This document shows, piece by piece, positions 1 through 13,400 of a stretch of 64,000 nucleotides of DNA. The notes below the pieces were generated by a model. The model was given only the letters and a program-made list of their open reading frames with translations, was not told the origin of the DNA and did no database searches. A program made the position numbers and the translations under genes. This stretch comes from Breviolum minutum Mf 1.05b.01 (lineage: Eukaryota > Sar > Dinophyceae > Suessiales > Symbiodiniaceae), in contig DF241472.1 in assembly GCA_000507305.1 (NCBI GenBank), positions 1,656 through 65,655 of the forward strand, read 5' to 3'. How positions within the stretch are numbered: the stretch's first letter is position 1; each line of letters begins with the position of its first letter.

Positions 1-1700
1 GAAGACTTGACCACTGTCGGAAGTCAGAAAATGGTCTCTCCAGCAGCAAAACGAAAAACCAAGACTAAAAGCGACAAAATGCTTACTTTAGAGCGATACT
101 TCGAGAGCTGTGGACGTGACCTTTCTAGAAGTCTTAGTTAGACAAAATGATATGGTCTATACCAAAATTTAGCTCTCGCTGTTGCTTCTCATGCCCGAAA
201 ACGTGACTTTTCAGAACTAAGAAACAGGTCTGAGCAACACAGATCTCCAAACAGCGAATCCAGTCAAACACTTCTTGGAACAATCTGGAACAAAAAAAGA
301 AACATTAAAATGCAAACTAAATCGAAAAGAAAATCGCGTAAAAAAACTTAAAGAAGGACCTTGCGCGCACTAGAAACGCATACACCAATTGCAGCGCTCG
401 TGTAATCCTTTGAATGAAGCAATCTGACAAAAAGATCAGCTTTGACGACCTCGAAAACGGAGGTTTTTTTTCATGTAGAAAACCGGTGTGGCATGTAAGG
501 ATCTCCATTGTGTGACATCGTGGAGAAGTACACAGCGGCCTGAGAGTTTCTTTTCTGAAAAACGGTAGAGTTACAAAGACATCTAGCTTTTTGCTTTCAC
601 CCATTCACCGAAATGTGGGAACAGCTGATTAAAGACAAAAAGCTTTGATGACTGTCAGAGTCTCAAGTATGCACGGCATGAGCTCCAAAAAAAAAGCGCT
701 TTGACACACAATACTCTGAGAAGAGCACAACAAGCCCAGCTAAGACCAAAAGTGTCATCGATACAAAATGAAGCTCCAGGATTTCGTCTGTGGCAACCTT
801 GGTCAAGCACAAACCTGAGTTCTGATGCAAAAATTCTGTCACTGGCACGCCCAACAAAGATCATAAGCTTTTGAATGGAGTCTAAGACTTTCATGTGAAC
901 TGCATACTGTCACTCCAGCTCGTCTGCAAGCTCTCAACTCCAGAGCATGCTCTTATGTGGTTGTGTTATGCTAGCAGGAGGTTCATTGTGACATTTTTGT
1001 CGCTACGAAAATTTTTGCAAGACGGAAGATTGTTCCTGGATTGAAGAGTGTTGAGACTCGTGGACTTTCTAACAAGATATCTTTTGCACTCCGTCTCTCA
1101 GCATCTGCAGGTTGTTTCTGCTGCTTCCTTGTTCTACTCTCTCTCCTCCCGCTGCTCAATTCCCTATTCCTCCTGCTGCATCCTCATCTCGTCTTTCCTC
1201 CACCATGCCTAAAGTTTCTCATGTCCCTCCGTTTCTATCTTGCCGCACAATCTCCTGTCCCTCCTGTTGAATGCTACCTCTGCTGATTGCGACATGACCT
1301 CCCAGGTCCCTCTGTTGCCTACTTCTTCCATGCCTGGTATTGACCGAGAAAAGGCACTGCGACCTATCTTGCACAATGCAACGACTATCTTAGTTTTTTT
1401 CAGAGTGGTATGTTGTTTGTTGTTTTTTGTCTTGATAGAGAACATCCAGTCTTTTGCATTTTCACCTCTCCAACAATCAGAGAATAGTTGACCGACTATG
1501 CTACAAACTAGATCGGCACTCGCTCCCAAAAAAAGGCAGACTAGACCAGAATGCAGTAAACACCGGGGTACTTTGTGCGCTCTACAGAGCTGTTACCTGG
1601 ACATGAAAAAGTGAAGAGGAATGGTGAAGAGCTTGACTGAACAAACAGTCAAAAGTTCCAAGAATAGAAATAGATCAGTGGTTGGTTTGGTTTGGAATCA
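1..1700. other. No recognisable gene
   Basis: Both strands contain only short open frames with no family resemblance. A hydrophobic Leu-rich frame at 1041-1286 (+) lies opposite a hydrophilic one at 1209-1529 (-). Neither has a convincing start, splice site or motif, so I do not call either one. Confidence 0.5.
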
Positions 1701-1729
1701 CACATGACAAAGAAAAAAACATTAACTCA

Positions 1730-1955
1730 CTCTGCAAGTGTTTATTGGACTAACTCATGACTTGACTAATTTTTAATTAAAACAACTAATATGACCATCT
1801 AAATAATTGACTAACAGACCATCTGACTAGCTAGCTGACTCACTACCTGACTCTCTGACTGATTGGCTATCTGACTAACTGACGAAATGATTACTTGATT
1901 AACTAGCTAACTGATTAACTAGCTAGCTGACCAACGGACGGATTGATTGATAGAT

Positions 1956-2023
<68 letters not shown>

Positions 2024-2389
2024 AAATTGATAAATTGGTGCATTGATAGATTGATGGATTGACGGATGGATGGATGGATGGATGGGTGGATGGACTGATG
2101 GATTGATGGATGGATGGATTGATGGATTGATGGATGGATGGATGGATGGATTGATGGACTGATGGATTGATGGATTGATGGATTGATGGATTGATGGATT
2201 GATGGATTGATGGATTGATGGATTGATGGATTGATGGATTGATGGATTGATGGATTGATGGATTGATGGATTGATGGATTGATGGATTGATGGATNTGAT
2301 TGATTGATCGTTGTGATTGATTGATTGATCGTTGTGATTGATTGATTGATCGTTGTGATTGATTGATCGTTGTGATTGATTGATCGTTG

Positions 2390-2455
<66 letters not shown>

Positions 2456-2746
2456 ATTGATTGATTGATTGATCGATGGATCGATGGATCGATGGATCGA
2501 TGGATCGATGGATGGATGGATGGATGGATGCATTCATGGATGCATTCATGGATGCATTGTTGGGTTTGATTGATGGGTTTGATTGATGGGTTTGATTGAG
2601 GGGTTTGATTGAGGGAATTGATTGCTGGATTTGATTGCTAGATTTGATTGCTGGATTTGACTGCAGGATTTGATTGCTGGATTTGATTGATGGATTTGAT
2701 TTGATTTGATTGATTTGATTTGGATTTTGTTTTGATTTGATTTGAT

Positions 2747-2778
<32 letters not shown>

Positions 2779-3040
2779 CGGACGAGCAGACTAATTGACT
2801 TCCTGACTGACGAACTAGCTAATTGACTAGCTGATTCACTGACCAACTAGCTAGCTGATTAAACGACCATTTGACTAATTCATTGAGTGATTAATTGACT
2901 GACTAACTGACTACTTGACGAACTGACTAATTCATTGATTGATGAATAAACTGACTAGCTGACTAATTGACGAACTCACTAATTCATTGATTGATTGACT
3001 GACTACAGGACTAATTGACTACCTGACCAACTTTCTGACT
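1730..3040. repeat. Degenerate GATT/GATG/GACT tetranucleotide tract
   Basis: The core at about 1940-2560 is near-perfect (GATT)n, (GATG)n and (GATC)n blocks. The flanks decay into GACT/AACT-type four-base steps (ctgactaactgac...) on both sides, which suggests an old core that is still expanding. One N lies at 2296. Long minus-strand frames that spell Ile/Asn/Gln/Ser/His/Pro repeats here are products of the repeat, not genes. Confidence 0.95.
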
Positions 3041-4446
3041 GACTGCTTCGTGCCACAGCGGCGTGTGATTTTTCGACATCGGAGATTCAAAAAGTGGTCC
3101 GAATCCCGCATTTTTTTTTTCAATTTTCACTTGCAAATGTGCTTTGCGCCACAGCGGCGTGCTGTTGCCGGAGTAGTTGCGACCGTCTTGTACATTGTGG
3201 ACCTAATTGCACCGTGTGCATTTGCAGGTACCATGGCAGTTACGATGCTCATTGTTTACACCTACGGCTTTTGCGCTCGTTTGGGCTTTGGTGATGAGAA
3301 TGAGACACCAGAATCGAAGCGCAGCCGCCGGCTATGCTTGAGAAGGGTGAGCAGCTGGGCAGCCGACGTCCGGAAATCAACAGCAGCTGACCCGCAGTGA
3401 TATGGAGGCTGAATGACGTTTTACATGTTTTGACAGTGTACAACTGTGTTCGGCTTTGGTTTCACCCTCATATCTTTGGTTTCAACACTGTGATCTGTAA
3501 CTTTCAACCTTGTAAGAAGGGCGTCAAGCCTGGGATCAGGCTCAATGGTGGATGTTTTTTTTCCGGATGCGAATTCGCATGACCTGAAAATTATGTTTGT
3601 GCCGAAATTTTGATGTGAATTTCATTGACGCAAATTTGATGTCCAAAGGTTTAGATTGTTTCAGAACTTTTTGATATTTCTTTGAGATCAAGCATTTCGG
3701 AACCTGCATTCCATTGGAGTTCCCAATTTTTTGTATGATCAACATGTTTCCGTTTTTGTGTCGGACTCCCTTAACTGCATTGCTACCAACAGATCTCACC
3801 ACAAGGATTGTTCATTTTTTCAGATTGGTGCCTCTAAATAGATGAAAGTTCCGCGGGGTTCTCCGATAAATGGCACGTGTTTTATCTCTGTTGCCTGCGT
3901 TGGCTCAATGGTTGGAAACAGACGCGGAACCGCGGAGATCCGAGTCCAAGGGTGGCAGACATGGCTGAAGCTGAGAAGTCTGACAATGAACAGTAACTTT
4001 GACGGCAAATTTCATGAAGTCATTCTCCAAGTCATGGAAAGATATCTGGATGGAATGAATTTCAAAAATTTCACTTGAGTGAATTTGGTGAGTTTTTTGG
4101 GGTTGAAATTTCCTATGGGAATACTAAGGCAAGAGCAAGATCCTGGTGAAAAACAGGCGAAGTTCTCACCTTGGATTTGCGGATTCGTTTTTGTTCGGCG
4201 ATGACCATTTTTTTGGACAAAAAAAAATGCCAGGAAGATGGAGAAGTGAAAGGTGATGAGGTTGGCCTTTTGCCTTGGGGGGTTTTCGATTGGCCTGGAA
4301 AAAGCTGTGCTAATTCCATTGTATTTGAGATGTTGGGTGTGATGTCATGTTGATTAAGAATCACCCGATTCTTTTTTCTTCACTTTGAACTTTGGGAGGT
4401 AAGATGAAGTGAGTGTACTTTTTTTGTGAGATGGTTGCGATTCCAG
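3041..4446. other. Unassigned stretch before the SR-protein exons
   Basis: An open frame at about 3150-3400 has two hydrophobic blocks followed by a basic, acidic tail. An overlapping frame is Cys-rich. A 14-base motif, gccacagcggcgtg, occurs twice (about 3051 and 3150). I recognise no family. The 5' end of the following gene, including its start codon, probably lies in this stretch but I could not place it. Confidence 0.3.
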
Positions 4447-7400
4447 GGAGATCAAGAGAAGGCCAAGTCCCAAGAAAGGTCGAGAGAACGATCCCGGGAA
4501 AAGTCACGTGAGAAGTCACGTGAGAAGTCGCGGGAGAAATCCCGTGACAGATCTCGAGACAGGGACTGGGAAGGGGTGGCGTGTTGGGTGGAATGGGGGG
4601 TGTTTTTTTGGAGTGAATGCCTCCAAGTGCAGCCCCCTTCATATCAAGTCAGTGAACTATCATGGTTGGAAAAATTCGTTGGATTTGTGAGGTATTGGTG
4701 GGTGTTGATGAGGGCCCGAAGGTTTTCTATTTGATAATCATTCAACATTTTTGTGATATCTAAAATTGACTAAAAGCCCCTTGAACTATCCGGATGAAAC
4801 CATTTGTTGGCAGGTTTCTGATGTTTCTATAAAGACATGTTGTAATTGGAACAAAATTATGGATTGTTGTTTGCCTTGGCTGATCTCTTGGCACCTAGAA
4901 AAATTGAGATGCAGAACGGAATTCGGAATCATAAGTTCAGACAGGAGGAACACAAGAATCAGCTAGGAAAATCCGAATGTTCCTGGAAACAGAGTGGAAG
5001 GCGGGAAAAGAACTTGATGTTTCTGCCAACTTTGAGTGAACTCACCCAACCGAATCCTTATCAAAGAAGCAGGATTTCACCAGATATGATTAATTTTTTT
5101 GTAGCTCCTCTGTTTATTCTTTGCCCCTAATTGCTGCTCGACACCAGGATCGAGGACGAGACAGGGCCGCAGCCTCAGCCTTTGACGAAAAATTGCACAG
5201 AATTTCTTTGGAACACATGTTTCCAGTGGCTAAATCTGTGAGAAAGAGCAAGCTACCCTCCCCACAACCAACATAGCACCTGAAAATAGGCCTTCCAGCC
5301 CTCAAAAGGAAGCATTTTCACCGTATTCCAGTCCCATCCAATGTTTCACGGTTTCAAGGAGGGTAGATCCATTTTTCTACTTCAAGATTCTCTCAAGTAA
5401 CAAATGGTTAATTGGTGGTTTGAGGCCCGGTGGTTTGGATTCCTAGAATCCCCTTATAAAAGGGATGGTTTCGTAGGGTGTACCCCGATTCGAATCCCAA
5501 ACCTCAAATGCTGATTCGCCCAAAGGACCGGAGCCGCAGTCGCGGAAAAGACCGGGACAGGAGGTAAGGAGCTGAATTGCAATCTCCGTTTGGGATGTTT
5601 GGGATGATGATGGCACATATATTCCTAAGTGTTAGGTGGTTTTATTTACTGAATTTATTGTATAAGATAGCGCAAGGTGATTTCACCCCACAAAAAGCAC
5701 CCTGTTCTCCGTTGCTTATGAGGTATCGGTTTTGCGTGACCAAAGCCAGGCGTGAAGACCGAAAGGTTGTAGCAGTCTCCAACCTGAGTCGAAATGTTGG
5801 GGAACTCAGTCGAATTGAGCTGGGCAAGAGAGTTGAATCATTAACTAGATATAGGGGATATAGGATATTAAACTACCCAGTTATGGTATTTATCAGGAAA
5901 CTTAGGGATTTTCTGGGTGGTGGTTTCGGATATTTTTTATTTTTCACCCATGATTGTTGGGGAAATGATCCAATTTGACCTGCGCATATTTTTCGAAGGG
6001 GTTGGTTCAACCACCTACTAGTTCGGATTTTAACTGAGAAAAATCAGTGATAAAAACAAGATATTTTTTTTTAAAAAAGAGTTGTCGTCTCTAAAAATAA
6101 GATGGTCCCTACAAATAGGCCGCGCCTCAAAAGGAAACGAGTGTAAAAAAAACATCCATTTTTCAGGTGTGAGCTGTTAATTGAAAAGGGAGGGTAAGTA
6201 GGGTTTTGTACTTCCTTGTTAGTTTTTTTTTTGTGAATTATTTAGAGACCAGTGGAATTCTGAAAATCACAGTTGAGGAAGATTGGACCTCTTCATAACA
6301 GAAGGATTGTGATTTTCAGTGATTGACGGATTGAGGAGGCGATCGGATCGTCGGCTTAGCTCTTCTCCATTGTGTGTTTTAGGAATCTTTGGTATTTTGA
6401 CGTACCGATGAAAACTGCACTTTTTGGGCAGTTGGGCAGTTTTCTTTTCGGAATTGCCGACTTTTCTGTTATTTTGTGAGAAGAAAGATACTGCATGTAT
6501 CTCAGTCGTAGGGATGAATTCCTTTTGCAGTGGCGAAAGTGAGGGTTTTTTTCCGACCGCTAAAAGATCCAAGATGTTGGGTGGCACAATTTTGATGGAC
6601 CATTCGGCAGTTTAAATGATACAACTTGTATAACCCAACTGATGGAATCCATTCACCATCCATTTTCAGACCTATATTTCCTCTTGAAAAAATGGAACAT
6701 ATCCATACTGCTTTCTTTTTTTGTGTCATTGGAGGATTCCCCTTGTCCCTAAAAACCCGAGGTTTTGCCGTTGGAAAAAAAAAACACACACAACACACCG
6801 AGCCTCTCCGGCGGAGACTCCGAGTGACCCAGGTGAATGAAGAGCACCTAAAGGAAATTTTTGGCAACTATGGAAAGGTCCGCCGTTTTTGTTTTGGGTT
6901 TGTCCGAATGATTCGTGTCGTCAAACACCAAGAGTGGTGTTTTTTGGTGTTTGTGATTTGGTTCGCCAAAAGGGGCCGAGTGTTTGTGAAGCCGAGCTAC
7001 AATCTGTGATGTGAAGATTTTGGGGAAAATGGCAATAGAGGGGTGTAAAAATAACAAGAGGAAATAAATTATCATAATGGATTTTGTTGTGGTGAGCTAC
7101 CATACCAAATATATAATAGCCTTGGGTTCTTCCCTGGGCCTGTAAGAGTCCCCAAATACTCACCATTTGGTTTAGTAGGGGACTCCCATGAAAACCCATT
7201 TTTTTGGGACTCTGACAGGGGGCAGGGTACAATATTAGCCTATATGGGAATGTTTCTTTTCCTTGTATACATACAGCTTCTGGGCTTGCCGATTGCCACA
7301 TTACAATCGAGGGAACTTCGTGTTTCGCCGAACCGCAAATTTTCAACACCTTCCGTAAACAGTTGGGAAGTAAAGGTGAATTGCGGACCCTTCAACCAAA

Positions 7401-10400
7401 AAAAGATTGGAAAATTCTGGTGGCGACTGGAATCCTGCGAGAAGTTTTGCATCCCAACGGATAATTTGATTGATTGATTCAATCAATCCTCTTGTAATCA
7501 AGTGGATGTGCACAGCACCTTCCATCCACACAGCCCTCTGCTGATGTGTTTTGCACGTGATTTCCGGAAGGTCAAAGAAGCGACTTTGGCAATTGATAAA
7601 ACAGCAGGTCTACCGAAAGGCGGGGCCCGCGATGTCAGTACCGTAGAAGCGCTGGAGAATCGCTGGGGTGGAAAGGGGTTCACGGGTGGTGATGGAGTTT
7701 CTTTTTGCCTGATTTCCGGTAGTGGAGAATGAGGGAATCCTTTTAAAATGCCCTTTATTCAAGATGAAATTCACCATGATTCACCCAGATAGCACCTTGA
7801 ATCTTGTGTGTATTGTCTTGGAAGTTGAGAACTCAATCATCATGCTGCGGCACAGGCTATGCATATGTGGAATTCTATGAGGAGAGAGACGTTTGGTCCT
7901 TGGAACATACTGGAACAACTCTCCTGGGAACGATCAAATATCCCATCCCAGGCAGCATCTTGTGAAGATGATGATTTTCCTCTTCCCATTTGGTGGGTCC
8001 CATGTGATCAATCCCTGGAGGGTAGAACAAAAAACCAGCGGAAGAGTTTTTAAGCCAAGCCAACTAAGCCGAAACAGTTCACTTCCATTGCGAATGAGTC
8101 TTAAAAAAAAAGAGTTCCTTGTCCTTGCAGATGAGAAACGGTCTTCAAGTGAACTGATCAGATTTGAGCAGTGAAAAAACAAGGGGCTGGACAAAGGCTT
8201 ATGCAGTTGATTTTAATTGTATGAGGATTGTAAAAAGCGATTATAAGGACAGCCCATCAACCAGCCAGTTGGAATGTAGTATAGATACTGTTGATGGAAG
8301 AAATCCGGCGATCACCACCTGGGATGTAGGAAACCTCGTAAATAATCAACTGGTGATAGCCGGATTTCTTCCATTAATAGTCTGTTTCACAGCTCATTTT
8401 GAGATTTTTGGAGCACCAAAAACGGGGGATCTTGGAAACAAGGCAGACAGGGCCATCTCTCATTTGAACACCGGGCAGATCGATGGGAATGTGATCAGGG
8501 TCCGGGGGCTTGGAAATTTCTTGGGATTCTGATGGATTTTCGGATTTTCACAAAAACTCGGTTGATTCAGCAGATGAAAATCCTACCTCTTGAGGGGCTT
8601 TCTGGGATGAAACTTGTCCTGAAATTGTGGGAATCTCTTCCTTTTTTTGAACCAGAATTTCATGGGATTCGGGATTCAGGATCAGTTTTTTTTCTAACAT
8701 GGACTAATTTGATTTGGCAAAAAAGCAAAAAGGTCACTGAATTTGCATCAATAAACCTGCTTTCACCACTGGTGAGTTCAAATCCATTTTTCATCCACAA
8801 CGATTTGAAATCACTCCACTGCACCTTGAAATCCACCGAGGTGGAACATCAAGCTGATCGCAAGCGCAGGTACTACAGAGATCTGGGTAGAAACAGAGAG
8901 GTTTGGAGAAACACGTGACTTTCCAGTATAGTCTTAAGAGACTTGGGTTTTGTGTCAACTCTGGATCCTTTTGAATCGCCAACTAAAAAGAGTGCCAGAT
9001 ACTGTCAGGTAGAACCATAGACCGTTTTTGTCGAGTGCAACACATACCAGTGGGAATCTTTTTTGTCAGCTTTCCAATGGGAAAACATATACATCTGCTT
9101 TTACATCCCGTTAAGCACGGATCATCAAACAGCCTTCATCACGCTTCAGTGATGAGGGATCCAGGAGGATATATTTTTGAGGAGTGGGAAGTCGTCCGTT
9201 CATTCCAACCCAACTAGTTGTGCTTGTGTTTTCGGTGTGACGTGGATGACTGATGTGTAAGGTTGGAGCATGCTCCTGTGGTGCCAGTGCGACCAGTTCT
9301 AAACTCGGTGAAACAAAAAACCTGCTTCATACCATGGGAATTACAAGGCATTATATATTTTTAAAATACCCATACCTGGCAATTTTTTGTGACCTTTTTG
9401 GGATGGTGATCCGTGACCCTTTCAATGGCGAATCGTGACCTCTAGCTGGGGGATAAATTGGAGACACGAATTGAATCACCTGGTAAAGTGTATTAAATGT
9501 GTATGCCATAGGACCCATACCACTAGTATATTTACCTATATACATTTACCATAACAATCAACCATTCATGTAGGTAAACATACCGTTGGTCCCATAGATC
9601 CTATGTGTTGATGGTTCAGAAATCCTGCACCAGTTGAGATGTACAAAGCCTTGGGATAAACTACCAACATCGACTGGTTGTTTGGGATTTCTGAACCATC
9701 AACAGTAGGGATCCCCAAACTTGGATTATATATTACCGTGTTTTTTTTTTCCCCCAACTGGTGCAGGATTTCTTCCATCAACAGTATGTGTACTGTATAT
9801 ATACTGTATACATTGTAACACGGCATATGCTTGGCAGTTGGAGATCCCAAGGTGCGGCGTCCGGCGCCGGTGACCACTCAGGCGGCCGGTTTGTTGTCCA
9901 AGCTTTTACAACAAACAGCGCTTAGCTGTGCAGCTTAAGCTTTTCAAAAGGACATATCTACAGTACATAAATTGGTGAATTTTCCCAAATTGCTATGAGT
10001 TAGTTTAAATGGAAATTATAAGCTACGTGTTTTTTTGAAGTTTTTGGTGAATTTTCCAAGGGTAGCCGAACATGTTTGATTTTCGCAAGCGGAATCTCTA
10101 TGCGAAACAGCAAGTCTTCAAGAGAACTGCGGGCCAACGGGTCGAATTTCACTGAAGTGGTTGTGTGTTTCAAAGGTATCGATCCGACCGGAGAAGGAAA
10201 AAGAAAAGGAGAAGGAGAAGGAGAAGGAGAAAGAGAAGGAGAAGGACGTTGCCCTGCCATTCCTTTACCCTCCTGAAGTTTAACATAGCACCTGAAAATA
10301 CGCCTTCCTAGAAGGAAATTCATCTCCCAACCAAATCCTGGAACCTTTTGTGAACGGATTTTTGACACGAAAAAAATGCAAAATGGGATGGCAGTCTGTC

Positions 10401-13400
10401 AGTTTGTGACTGCTTCCCCCCAAAAATGTTGATGACGGTCATTTTTTGGCAAGGTCAAGTACAGTATTAATACGTGGATGGAAGATATCAGGGTTGCAGG
10501 TGGTGGAATTATAATCTCAAATGGTATTTTATCTATCGTCAATTTCCCTTGTTTGGTGGATACGTCAACTCGTAGATGTTTTTTTTGGGCGTCGAAAATT
10601 AGTTTGCCCATAAAAGGAATAAGATAGGGATGTCTCGAAAGTAGAATCCCATCATAAAATCCAGTAGACATGATTCAATTGTTAGGAAACCAATGGGTCT
10701 TTTAGACCTACAGAGTTTGACTTATGCATCTTCCCCCGATGCCACCCCACCGTCACCCTGACAAGCGGTGCGGAGGACCGTGACCGCGACCGTGAACGGG
10801 ATCGTGACCGACGTGGAGACGCACGAAGGCCGATTCTTTCCAAGCAGTGATGATGCTGTTGATGTCGATAGTTCATCCAGCATGGTACCGATTGGAATCG
10901 TTCAAACACAGTGATGACTGCGATATTTACATAATAATATATTTACTACTGACCCTAATGACTACATAGAGCACCAATGACCTCTATTTTTTAAAGGTCA
11001 ACTTCTCAAAACAAGGCCTCTTCCAAGCAAAACAAGGGTCATTTGGGTTCTAGGTGCACTAGTCACAGTCAATCAGTAGTTACTGACATTCTTTATACAG
11101 TAGGACTTGATACATCCTTTCAGGGGCAGTTGCCAGGTAAGAAATCTGTCACGAAAAACCTTTGAAACAAAATTCCTTGCGACCCAGCCAATTTCACAAC
11201 TGACGTTGCGATGAAAAGGTCAAATTGAAAGCTTAATTTCAAGCATCATTTCCATCCGAAGACGCCATGAGTTTCGTCCCCATGTTGGCATCCAAAAACG
11301 TGGGTTGGACCTTTTTTTTGTCAGGGAAGAGAAGACCGGCAGAGTGAGAGAGCCCAGATTGGCTGAAAGTTTAGAGCTTGTTGATGGTTAATAACGGCCG
11401 CCATCACGACAACGGAAGGATGCAAATAGGAACGGAGGTCACAATGCGATAAGCTAAACTAGGTGGTGGATTCAAATATTTTTCATTTTCACCCCTACTG
11501 TACTTGAGGAAATGATCCAATTTGATTCATATTTTTCAGATGGGGTGAAACCACCAACAAGGACTATCTATAAGCTGGTGCAGGATTTCAGCCATTTTCA
11601 CAATATCAGCAGAAAGCTATGGGGGAGAGAGCTGATGTTTCGAATATTTCCTTTTGCAGAATTGGTGTTGCTGGAAATCGAAACACGAGATGCAATGTGT
11701 TGCAATTTGTAGTCAAATTGGAGTCTGTGTCTGTTTTTTTGAGTCAATGACATGCAATTTGGGGTGATTTCCAATACTTCCAGTTGTTACGTTTACTTTT
11801 GCAGCAGATCCGATCTTGTGACATTTGGCGGCACAAAAATCCACCAGGATCGTGACCGGGATCGTGACCGCGACCGCGATCGGCGAGTGGGGGAATCCTG
11901 AGATTTACCGAGTCCAGGGAATCCCCGTGGAAATGGGGGTTTCACACACAAAGCTGCCTTGTGGATCTAAGGATCGTGACCGCGAGCGAGAGAAGGAACG
12001 TGCCAAGGATGGGAGAGATGAGATTGGTGAGATTTGGGATTGGTTACCGCTTTTGTGAGATGAAAGATGTAGAAAAGACGAAACGTGCCAGTGTTCATTT
12101 TATGTCAAATGGAAGGCATGGTGGGTGTATGAGCACGTTGGAGAATTTCACGTAGTTGGGTTTAGTGGTTGACTATCCCACCCGTTTTTGAAATTTGCAA
12201 GTGGCATTGATACTTGACTCAGCCGGCACATTGCAGCATGAACACCTGAACAAAAGGCTAATGGTCGTGTTGAGGGAAGACATCTGACTGTTGAGATACA
12301 TGAAAAATTCTTTGGCAAGATTTACTAGAGTCGAATTTGGTGCATCTACCATCATTGTGGTTCTTTGATCCTTATAAGATATCTCATTCTCAACTTCTAT
12401 TTTGTCCTTCACAAAATGTCTAATGCTGTGTGTGCATTTCATGTTTTGCGAAGGAAAAGGAAAGGGAGAAGGAGAAGGAGCGTGAAAAGGTGGATTTTTT
12501 GGTCGCTTTTTCGTTGAGAGTTTTCGATGAAAATGTTGATATTTTTTTGGAATCATCACCGTGATCACCGATCTTTTCGGCTGATTCGTTGTGGCCTTGT
12601 GGCTTTTCTGACTTTTCTGCTTTTTTTTTTTTTGAAATAAAACAAATTGCCAGGAAAAAGAACGTGAAAAAGCCAAGGCGGATGGGACATCTATATACAA
12701 ACTAACTAAAAAAAATGATTGCTGGGTCTGGGTGGATAGGTAGGATGGACTACGAAGGTGCTAAGTAAAACATGGTGGCTGGGTGATGTTGAACAGTATT
12801 CACTGTGGAATGGTGGAGTTCTTGTACCTTTCGAGGAAAAGATAAGACGTTTTCTGAGGCAAGACAAAAAAAGAGCAAAAGAAAGTCGACGAAACTTTGT
12901 TATGCCAGAATTCCTTTGTTCAGCATTTCTCTCAAATCTTGCCAGATGTTTGGCAAGAACATGAAGAGAATCAAACAGCAACACAATCAAAGTGAATCAA
13001 CTCGAATCAATTTGACATTGGGCAACTCTTTTTTCTAACCTGCTACAAATACAGCGGGCAAAATCAAACGGTGGATCGGAGTGGATTTTACTTGCAGGTT
13101 CTTTGGTCAATGGTCAGTTGGTAGTTGATGGTAGTTTTTCATGTTCCACTTCCTTGAAATCAAATAGAGTAGACGAGTAAACCACCAAGCCTATTCAGAA
13201 AAATCTAAACTAAGTGAGTAGAACCACATTTTGCAGAACAAAAGCATCAGTTTTAAAATGAACAAAAAGGTTTCCTTTCTGTTTCTCAGCAATTTTAAAG
13301 AACATACAAAGCTCTCTTTTCTTTTAGGTCCTTTTCATCTTTCCCAACATGGTACTTTCCTTGGAAAATTTGTTGGTCTCTCCATATAGGCTCTTTCGCC

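Noticed and set aside
1919-2846. Long minus-strand frames of 204 and 307 codons
   Set aside because: They translate the tetranucleotide repeat into Ile/Asn/Gln/Ser/His/Pro runs. The period-four repeat keeps all frames open regardless of function.
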